DNA of 10,236 nucleotides. Source: an uncultured Campylobacter sp. (lineage in GTDB: Bacteria > Campylobacterota > Campylobacteria > Campylobacterales > Campylobacteraceae). Under the pieces are notes generated by a model. It saw only the letters and a list, made by a program, of their open reading frames with translations. It searched no databases and had not been told where the DNA came from. The stretch is from NCBI RefSeq assembly GCF_937997595.1, contig NZ_CALKTS010000340.1, forward strand, positions 1 to 10,236, in the 5' to 3' direction. The position numbers and the translations under genes are program-made. Positions 1-4,644 of this stretch are shown here, in pieces (position 1 is the first letter of the stretch; every line of letters begins with the position of its first letter).

Positions 1-266
1 GGATCGTCCTCAAGCACCATTATCGCCGCCGTTACGGCATCCATCGCGCTGCCGCCTTTCTCAAGCAAGGCTTGACCCGCTAAAAGCGCCTTTTTCATCG
101 GCTCTTCGCGGATTTTAAATTCCTCCTTGGTTAGATCAAGCCCGCTGGTGCCGCCGTGAATGACGATAACCGGGAAAAATTTCTCCTGCGCATTCGCAGC
201 CGTTAGCCCGAGCAGGGCCAGACTCGCCGCCATAAAAACGGCCTTTGAGAGTGAAAAGTGCTTCAT
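1..266 (-). CDS. Exported isoaspartyl peptidase / L-asparaginase (Ntn-hydrolase type), N-terminal part
   Basis: The first 88 residues are visible and the gene runs off the left edge. Seen: a Sec signal peptide (basic MKHFSLSK, hydrophobic core VFMAASLALLGLTA, likely cleavage after ANA near residue 26), then VIVIHGGTSG (about 33-42) and KGGSAMDAVTAAIMVLEDD (about 70-88). These are the hallmark N-terminal motifs of the plant-type asparaginase/isoaspartyl aminopeptidase family, which cleaves itself before a catalytic Thr and hydrolyses isoaspartyl dipeptides and L-asparagine. The nucleophile Thr lies outside the window, so activity cannot be judged. The signal peptide implies a periplasmic enzyme, unlike cytoplasmic E. 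coli IaaA; in Campylobacter, periplasmic use of amino acids and peptides would fit. The start ATG at 266 has AAGGATG a few bases upstream. The family call is firm; the exact substrate is not. Confidence 0.87.
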   Translation of the reverse strand, partial: MKHFSLSKAVFMAASLALLGLTAANAQEKFFPVIVIHGGTSGLDLTKEEFKIREEPMKKALLAGQALLEKGGSAMDAVTAAIMVLEDD

Positions 267-306
267 ATCTCATCCTTTCGAAAAAATTGCAGAATTCCTA
301 AGAAAT

Positions 307-312
307 GATATA
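307..312 (-). promoter_or_regulatory. Possible -10 box of the exported asparaginase gene
   Basis: On the minus strand TATATC (within GTTATATCAT) lies about 40 nt upstream of the ATG at 266, downstream of an A-rich stretch. It differs at two positions from TATAAT. No -35 box is visible, which is normal for Campylobacter sigma-70 promoters. Weak call. Confidence 0.28.
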
Positions 313-487
313 ACTTTGCACTTTTCTTTTCGCTTAATCAAATGCGAATTTGGCTGGATCTAAATCTAATGCTTTGAGCTTAAAATTAAGCTTCCGTTGC
401 CAAATTTAACGTGGTTTAATTTGTGGCACAATCTGATGGATCGATTTAAATTTTATAAATTTGAGTTTGTGCGTCAGTAAAATTTAA

Positions 488-637
488 TTACTGCAGCTCG
501 ATAAATTTCAACCGCGCGTCATAAAATTTTAGCGTGCGGCCGTATTTTAAAGGATACTACGCTAGCAAGCTCAAGCACGCATCCGCCGGCAAAGCAGGCC
601 TCAAATCAAACGCCTCAAGCTCGCCGTGCGCGATCAT
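488..637 (-). pseudogene. Possible short gene remnant with an in-frame TAG, unrecognised
   Basis: From an ATG at 637 the frame reads MIAHGELEAFDLRPALPADA..., meets TAG at codon 27, and continues in the same frame through ...LKYGRTLKFYDARLKFIELQ to a TAA at 488. The second half looks protein-like, and it sits directly downstream of the broken DUF417 gene, so it may be the tail of a decayed neighbour. A TAA immediately precedes the ATG and no good ribosome binding site is visible. I do not recognise a family. It could equally be chance in a short stretch. Confidence 0.22.
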
Positions 638-645
638 TTAGTGTT

Positions 646-661
646 GCGTCGGAACCGACGC
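646..661. other. Perfect 7+7 bp inverted repeat (GCGTCGG-AA-CCGACGC)
   Basis: The arms 646-652 and 655-661 are exact complements around AA. It lies 18 nt past the stop of the broken DUF417 gene, so it could act as an RNA stem (six pairs with a GAAC loop) in that transcript. No U-run follows on either strand, so it is a poor intrinsic terminator. A dimeric-protein operator is another option. Confidence 0.35.
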
Positions 662-678
662 TAATATGTTTTGACGGC

Positions 679-1116
679 TCAATCGCAGCTTTTTTCTCCG
701 CGACAAAGGCGCGCCAGGTCGTATTTTAGCAGCACCAAGCCAAGGCCTAGCAAGAAAAGGTCTTTAAAGATAAAGCCGTCGATCTTACCTAGCTGCGGCA
801 GTAGGCTGAGCGTGCTCAGCGCCATGACGATCACGATGAGATCGCCCACGATGCCCGCCTTCGGCTTGAAAAAGCCCGCGATGAGCGAGAGATAACCCAC
901 GGTCTCTACCACGCCCAAAAAATAGCTCGCGCCGGCGTCCCCGAGCGCTGACGGCAAAAACGAAAGCTACGTCTGCGAAAAAAGCGGCTTTAAAGCCTCC
1001 ACCTCGAACTCAAACCACTTGTAGTTGCCTATCACGGCAAGCACGATGATAACGGAAAGTCTGGCGAATATAATATCCGCGTCGCCTGCGACAAATTTTT
1101 TTACGATCTCCCTCAT
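679..1116 (-). pseudogene. DUF417 (RclC/YkgB-like) inner-membrane protein, interrupted by an in-frame TAG
   Basis: From ATG 1116 (preceded by AAAGGAG) the frame runs MREIVKKFVAGDADIIFARL..., reaches TAG at codon 50 (bases 967-969), then continues without another stop for 95 codons to TGA at 679. The joined frame has the DUF417 signatures in order: a first membrane segment ending NYKWFEFE (31-38), GVVETVGYLSLIAGFFKP (68-85), ALSTLSLLPQ (99-108) and GFIFKDLFLLG (114-124), with about four membrane segments. Known members include E. coli RclC (YkgB), a membrane protein of the reactive-chlorine response; the role here is unknown. At the stop the family usually has a serine/tryptophan-rich loop, so TGG->TAG (SQT-W-LSFL) is a plausible origin. 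A TTG at 957 could start a truncated product lacking the first membrane segment, but no good ribosome binding site precedes it. Family call good; functional state doubtful. Confidence 0.72.
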
Positions 1117-1305
1117 ACGGCTCCTTTGTAAATTTTGTAGCGGTATGATAGCGAGCTTGCGTGTAGGCTACGTAAAGGGGCGAAATTCCAAATTTCAAAT
1201 TCCTCGGCTTCATAAAATTCTACGCCTCCACAAAATTTCGTGGCTCTGCGAAATTTCAAATTCCATGCTACGCGCCTTAAAATTTAAAGCGGTCGCGGCA
1301 AAATT

Positions 1306-2832
1306 TCAAGGCGCGAAGTGGTGTGAGCTGCCGCGAAATTCCATCGAGCTTTGCGGCGTGCGCGGGCAAACCTCGGCGATGATATTGATCGCGACGCCCG
1401 TTTTAGCGGCAATCGCATAGATTTTAGGCAAAAACTTCGGCGCGAAGCTGAACAAAATCTCGTACTCCTCGCCGCTTTGCAGCGCAGCCTCGCTAGGGCG
1501 GGCGATCCAGCGCGCACCCACGCCGCTAGCCTCGAGCAGTCGGGGCAAATCCTGCGCGAGCCCATCGCTAATGTCCATCGCCGCGCTGATGAACTTCGCC
1601 GCCTTGTAAAAAAACTTATCGCGCAAAACAGGCCTAACGAAGCGCGAATTCTTTGAAATTTTTGCACGCAGATCCTCGCGCAAGCGATATGAGCCACTAC
1701 CCGGCACAGGATTTTCGCCTGCAGAGCTTTGCAACGTAGAATTTTCGCATGCGAGGCTTTGCGCCGTATAATTCGCTGCGGATTTTTGCGCAATAAAATT
1801 TCCGATAGAATTTCCTACGCTCAAATTTTGCGTCGTAAAATTTTGCTCAAAAAACTCCGCGTCCCGATTTTGCGTCGCGGAGCCCTGCAAGCCGTCATAC
1901 GAAGCGTGAGTATCTAAATTTTGTGTTATAGAGCCCTGCGACACGCTGCACGCGGTGTAAGCATCCAAATCTTGCGTAGAATTTCCGTTATCAGGGCTCG
2001 GCGCAGAAATTTTGCCATCAAAGCTCTGCGTAGAAATTTCGTTGTCGAACTGCGTAGAAATTTTACCGGCAGAGTCGTCATAGCCGCCGCTTTGCAGCCC
2101 GCTATCTTGCGCCGTAGGGCTCTTACGATCGTCTCTGCTCCGCGACACGGAATTTTGCGCCGAATTTTCGGCGTCCAGGCTTTGCGGCTCGGCGCGCGCA
2201 GATGAAATTTTATCGCCCGAGCTTCGCACCTCATCGCCAGGATTTTGTGTCGCCGAAGCCTCGGCGTTCAGACCCTGCGACTCATCGCTTAGACCTTGCA
2301 CCGACGAAATTTTATCGTCCCGGTTTTGCGTCTGCGAGCTAGCGGGCGAAATTTCATCTCTTAAAAGCACCGCCAGATCGCGCCCGACGCCGCCTAGCTC
2401 GCCCGTATGCGCGATGAGATCGCCCACGCGCGCGCCGCTGCGAAACACGGGGCGCTTGCACTTGCCGATCAGGCTTACGCTAAGCGCGATACGATCCAAG
2501 CCGATCGTGTCGCCGCCGATGATCCGTATGCCCCACTCCCGCGCCGTCTCGCTCACGCCCGCACATAGCTCGTCGATCTCGCGCGTGCCGATCTCGCGCG
2601 GCAGCGCAAGCCCTAGCAGAGCGTATTTGGCGCGCGCATTGGTCGCGATCATATCCGAGATGTTTACAAGCATCGCCTTTGCGCCGATCTCGCGCAGGCT
2701 CAGCCAGCCGCGCCGAAAGTGCACGCCCTCGACGAAAAGGTCCTTGCAATACGCCCGCTCACCGATTACGGCGCAATCATCGCCATTAAGCTTCGATCTA
2801 AATTTCTCAAAAATATACCGCTCCTTATCCAT
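1306..2832 (-). CDS. thiL: Thiamine-monophosphate kinase ThiL with a large internal repeat-rich insertion
   Basis: ThiL phosphorylates thiamine monophosphate to thiamine diphosphate with ATP in the cytoplasm. Seen in order: GDDCAVIG (17-24), KDLFVEGVHF (30-39), VNISDMIATNA (56-66), IIGGDT (104-109), GDLIAHTGELGGVGRDLAVL (137-156), then after the insertion KNSRFVRPVLRDKFF (394-408), AMDISDGLAQDLP (418-430), SGEEYEILFSF (453-463) and the C-terminal HHF (504-506) that I recall from Campylobacter ThiL. The two conserved parts add up to about 280 residues, normal for the genus. The protein is 508 residues because about 225 extra ones (roughly 160-385) lie between them. The frame is open throughout, so full-length translation is expected. 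The ATG at 2832 has GGAGG at ideal spacing. It is transcribed alone, from a leader with a -10 box and a terminator-like hairpin. Identity is secure; whether the kinase tolerates the insertion is inference. Confidence 0.9.
   Translation of the reverse strand: MDKERYIFEKFRSKLNGDDCAVIGERAYCKDLFVEGVHFRRGWLSLREIGAKAMLVNISDMIATNARAKYALLGLALPREIGTREIDELCAGVSETAREWGIRIIGGDTIGLDRIALSVSLIGKCKRPVFRSGARVGDLIAHTGELGGVGRDLAVLLRDEISPASSQTQNRDDKISSVQGLSDESQGLNAEASATQNPGDEVRSSGDKISSARAEPQSLDAENSAQNSVSRSRDDRKSPTAQDSGLQSGGYDDSAGKISTQFDNEISTQSFDGKISAPSPDNGNSTQDLDAYTACSVSQGSITQNLDTHASYDGLQGSATQNRDAEFFEQNFTTQNLSVGNSIGNFIAQKSAANYTAQSLACENSTLQSSAGENPVPGSGSYRLREDLRAKISKNSRFVRPVLRDKFFYKAAKFISAAMDISDGLAQDLPRLLEASGVGARWIARPSEAALQSGEEYEILFSFAPKFLPKIYAIAAKTGVAINIIAEVCPRTPQSSMEFRGSSHHFAP
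1669..2355 (-). repeat. Degenerate in-frame repeat insertion inside thiL
   Basis: This stretch encodes ThiL residues about 160-388, rich in Ser, Gln, Asn, Asp, Ala and Gly, poor in hydrophobics and probably disordered. Short motifs recur: TQN followed by L, R or P (residues 168, 195, 303, 320, 334) and K-I-S after D, G or A (DDKIS, GDKIS, AGKIS, DGKIS). The clearest order is three tandem 17-residue (51-bp) units at 283-333: GNSTQDLDAYTACSVSQ, GSITQNLDTHASYDGLQ, GSATQNRDAEFFEQNFT. At DNA level the repeats share AAATTT-type words and GAGCCCTGC (1879-1887 and 1931-1939, about 51 bp apart). No transposase, terminal inverted repeat or target duplication is visible. Confidence 0.8.
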
Positions 2833-2882
2833 GCGCCCTCCGTTAAATTAGCGTTACGCCGCAGCCGCGCGAAAGCTAAGAA

Positions 2883-2898
2883 GCCCGCATTTGCGGGC
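2883..2898 (-). terminator. GC-rich hairpin in the thiL leader, terminator or attenuator
   Basis: GCCCGC and GCGGGC pair in six G-C pairs around a 4-nt loop. On the minus strand TTCTTAGCTTT follows; on the plus strand CCTTTGTTT follows. It lies between the TATAAT box at 2956-2961 and the thiL start, so thiL transcripts should carry it about 50 nt before the AUG. It may attenuate thiL or block plus-strand readthrough out of the antisense of thiL. No TPP-riboswitch core (CUGAGA) is visible in the leader. Confidence 0.55.
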
Positions 2899-2955
2899 CT
2901 TTGTTTAAATTTCATCGCATACGCGCGGCAGGAGTTCTATGCTCCGCTTTGCAAG

Positions 2956-2961
2956 ATTATA
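2956..2961 (-). promoter_or_regulatory. -10 box (TATAAT) of thiL
   Basis: A perfect TATAAT on the minus strand (context TTTACGCTATAATCTTGC) lies about 124 nt upstream of the thiL ATG. Transcription should start near 2949 and give a leader of roughly 115 nt that holds a small GGAG/CTCC hairpin and then the 2883-2898 hairpin. Campylobacter promoters often lack a -35 box, and none is obvious here. Confidence 0.5.
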
Positions 2962-3160
2962 GCGTAAATTTAGATTTTCACCGCGCGAGTTTGGCTGCGG
3001 TTCAGTGCGGCTAGATAGCAAAATTGGAAATCGCGTGAGTTTTGAGACTTTGGTGTGGCTCGGTGCGAACGAGGCCCGCGATAAAACAATACGAGTTTAT
3101 TTCTTGCATGCACCCGCCTATGCACACTCGCTCAGATGACGGGTCTTTAAAGCGGCGAGC

Positions 3161-3180
3161 TTGAAATTTTAAAATTTAGC
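3161..3180. repeat. Copy 1 of an exact 20-bp spacer repeat with a 14-bp palindromic core
   Basis: TTGAAATTTTAAAATTTAGC is identical to bases 6425-6444. The core AAATTTTAAAATTT is a perfect palindrome and recurs with changed edges at 6242-6255 and around 7209-7223. It is probably a genome-wide spacer word rather than a specific operator. Confidence 0.7.
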
Positions 3181-3228
3181 GCAGCCGCAACGAGATTAAA
3201 TTTAAACGCTGCGTAAGCGTAGCAAAGA

Positions 3229-3234
3229 TAGAAT
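3229..3234 (+). promoter_or_regulatory. Possible -10 box (TAGAAT) for the plus-strand cluster
   Basis: TAGAAT (context AAAGATAGAATTTAG) lies 50 nt before the ATG at 3284 and differs from TATAAT at one position. It is the best -10 candidate in the region and would give a leader of about 40 nt. No -35 box is evident. Confidence 0.35.
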
Positions 3235-3283
3235 TTAGCACTAAATTTAAAGCCGTAATGCGGCACGCAAGCAAGGAGATAAA

Positions 3284-3772
3284 ATGAACGATACGAAACC
3301 GGACGAGCTGCTGCTAATCGTAAAAAGGGCTAGGCGTTTTTATGGGCCTTTTTATTCGGTAGTTAAAATTTTACAATTTTACATAGCCGTTATTTTTATA
3401 ATGCTCGACAAGCCTTATGCGCCTATCGTAGGCTGAGTGATGCTAATCGGGCTTTTTTACGCAGAGATTATCCCGAATTGCTTTAAATTTATTGCGTGCT
3501 ACGATGATCGCATAGTCGTGAAATATCTTTTCTGGGAAAAAGTTATCATGCTTACAGATATAAAGGAATTCACCGCATATAAAATTCCTATATCATTTAA
3601 ACAAATTTTAGCCATAAGACTTAAGCCTAAAATTTATGATATATTGATTTATCTAGGCTCAATCTCTATACCGATGGACTACATAGCGAGCGATGATTTT
3701 GAAAAGCTGGAAATTCTACTAAAAGAACGCAATGTAAGATATTTCAATTTTAAAAATTTTAAATATGAATAA
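3284..3772 (+). pseudogene. Small membrane protein with a cytoplasmic domain, interrupted by an in-frame TGA
   Basis: ATG 3284 follows AAGGAG at ideal spacing. The frame encodes 50 residues (MNDTKPDELLLIVKRARRFY...), stops at TGA (3434-3436), and continues in frame through ...VMLIGLFYAEIIPNCFKF... to TAA at 3772. The joined product would be about 162 residues. Seen: a charged N-terminus, two hydrophobic segments (about 25-41 and 48-65, the second crossing the stop) and a soluble C-terminal part with alternating short hydrophobic strands (DDRIVVKYLFWEKVIML, IYDILIYLGSISIPMDYI). The shape resembles bacterial PH-like membrane proteins (two helices then a beta domain), but I cannot name a family. 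TGG->TGA in the second helix is the simplest explanation. TGA is followed directly by GTG ATG, so re-initiation could yield a 110-residue C-terminal piece. It is the first gene of the AT-rich cluster. Confidence 0.55.
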
Positions 3773-3792
3773 ATTTTATATGAGGAGCAAAA

Positions 3793-4207
3793 ATGGGTTG
3801 CGATCGCAGTTGTCAAACTATAAAAACAGGCGGGTTTTTTAATTTCGCCATAAAATTTCTTGTTGCAATATTTTTTTGCGATTGTTCTATTCGGCTGCGA
3901 CGGTAATGAATGCCGCAACGAATACAATAATAAAGCGTTTTCTATTATAACCGATAATTTAAAGGATAAGGAAAATAGAGATTGGACGTGCGGGTCTATT
4001 GACAACTATGAATACTTCATAAATTTTTACGGACCTAGCAACGATGATTTAGAAACTTTATTAAAGAATGTAGCAGAAGCGGCACAAATTCCAAATGTCA
4101 AAATTACTATATCGGTTTATGAGAGATATTGGAAATGGGGCAGCAAAACTCCGCCACCATTTAGCAAGAATATATTAACCGTAAAATTAGACACAAAATC
4201 AAATTAA
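3793..4207 (+). pseudogene. Small cysteine-containing lipoprotein, paralog 1, frame broken at a T7 tract
   Basis: ATG 3793 has an excellent GAGGAG site and starts 20 nt after the preceding gene. The frame runs MGCDRSCQTIKTGGFFNFAI..., crosses seven Ts (3871-3877) and stops soon after at a TAA. Dropping one T joins it to the open frame ending at 4207 and gives a 137-residue protein. Its signal peptide (FAIKFLVAIFFAIVLFGC) ends in an LFGC lipobox, so Cys would be lipidated. The mature part has CDGNECRNEYNNKA, DWTCGSI, NDDLETLL and IPNVKITISVY, with Cys in the first two that could form a disulfide in the periplasm. It is clearly homologous to the next gene. T7 may be a simple mutation, a base error, or a slippage site that switches expression. 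An internal TTG at 3860 would leave too short a signal peptide. Function unknown. Confidence 0.6.
3871..3877 (+). repeat. Homopolymeric T7 tract in the lipoprotein signal-peptide coding region
   Basis: Seven Ts follow ATA inside the hydrophobic core. Six Ts would keep the 5' and 3' frames together (I-F-F-A-I-V-L-F-G-C). The tract is short for a contingency locus, since Campylobacter phase variation usually uses longer G/C tracts, so switching is possible but unproven. Confidence 0.5.
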
Positions 4208-4212
4208 GGAAA

Positions 4213-4601
4213 ATGAAATACTGAAATTTACAAAGTGTTTCTTTTTGATAGTCGCCGCATTTATATTATTCGGCTGCGACGGTAGGGAATGTCGGAATCA
4301 GTATAACGACAAAGCAGAAGAAATAATATTTGAAGGAATAAGAGATTTAAATCATCTAGGCGGTTCTTGGTCTTGTGGAAAAATTACCAATAGATATGAG
4401 AGTATAGTAAACATTTATGGCGCTAGAGATGATGATATAAAGTTGCTCTTAAATAATTTTTCAAAAGTTACCGACATACCAAATGTTAAAATCACGATAA
4501 ATGTTTATAAAGGCATAAGGTTGGCAAATAAAAATTTACTGCCAAATGATGAGCCTATATTAATCTTAAAATTAAATACTCAATCGAGTCAAGCAGAATA
4601 A
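4213..4601 (+). CDS. Small cysteine-containing lipoprotein, paralog 2, with a start-region frameshift
   Basis: The main frame is open to TAA at 4601, and from TTG 4245 it gives 118 residues (LIVAAFILFGCDGRECRNQY...). The natural start is ATG 4213, preceded by AAGGA, but ATG AAA TAC TGA stops at once. One extra A there would give MKILKFTKCFFLIVAAFILF followed by GC, a textbook lipoprotein signal with an ILFGC lipobox and about 129 residues in all. As it stands, only the CTG at 4221 or the TTG at 4245 could start the frame, weakening or abolishing export. The mature part matches paralog 1 (C-D-G-x-E-C-R-N, W-x-C-G, N-x-Y-G, IPNVKITI-x-VY) and keeps the cysteine pattern. The gene begins 5 nt after paralog 1. 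I do not recognise the family; role unknown. It ends just before a hairpin shared with the convergent aldehyde dehydrogenase gene. Confidence 0.6.
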
Positions 4602-4605
4602 AATT

Positions 4606-4627
4606 TCGGGCGGCGTAAACCGCCCGA
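4606..4627 (-). terminator. Intrinsic terminator of the aldehyde dehydrogenase gene, between convergent genes
   Basis: TCGGGCGG and CCGCCCGA form an 8-bp stem around CGTAAA. On the minus strand it lies 17 nt past the dehydrogenase stop and is followed by AAATTTTATT, which supports termination in that direction. On the plus strand it follows the lipoprotein stop by 4 nt but lacks a U-run, so termination that way is less sure. Confidence 0.72.
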
Positions 4628-4644
4628 GATACCGCGCTAAGCCC

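Larger units (their letters stand above)
267..678. other. Spacer with no intact gene; possible gene remnant and one palindrome
   Basis: Bases 267-480 are AT-rich spacer sequence (AAATTT words), with nothing beyond a possible promoter for the gene to the left. Bases 488-637 on the minus strand read as one frame of 49 sense and stop codons interrupted by a single TAG (listed separately). Bases 646-661 are a perfect inverted repeat. No RNA gene, insertion sequence or CRISPR is visible. Confidence 0.6.
2833..3283. other. Divergent spacer between thiL and the plus-strand cluster
   Basis: This 451-bp region holds the thiL leader and promoter (2833-2961), the palindromic AAATTTTAAAATTT word at 3161-3180 and a probable promoter for the plus-strand cluster near 3229. 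Bases 2965-3150 show no plausible gene, RNA or element on either strand. Confidence 0.6.

Noticed and set aside
1010..1213. Minus-strand frame covering the DUF417 start region
   Set aside because: It runs over the DUF417 ribosome binding site in another frame and arises from AAATTT spacer sequence.
1729..2205. Open frames on the plus strand opposite the thiL insertion
   Set aside because: They are Arg/Leu-rich shadows of the repeat, without ribosome binding sites or family features.
1669..2355. CRISPR array or inserted mobile element in thiL
   Set aside because: Repeats are degenerate and contiguous without equal spacers, the reading frame is kept, and there are no terminal inverted repeats or transposase.
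2833..2961. TPP riboswitch ahead of thiL
   Set aside because: The conserved CUGAGA and the other core elements are not visible in the leader.
3284..3772. UGA read as tryptophan (alternative code)
   Set aside because: thiL, fabD and mtnN all end in TGA at the expected C-terminus, so TGA is a normal stop here.
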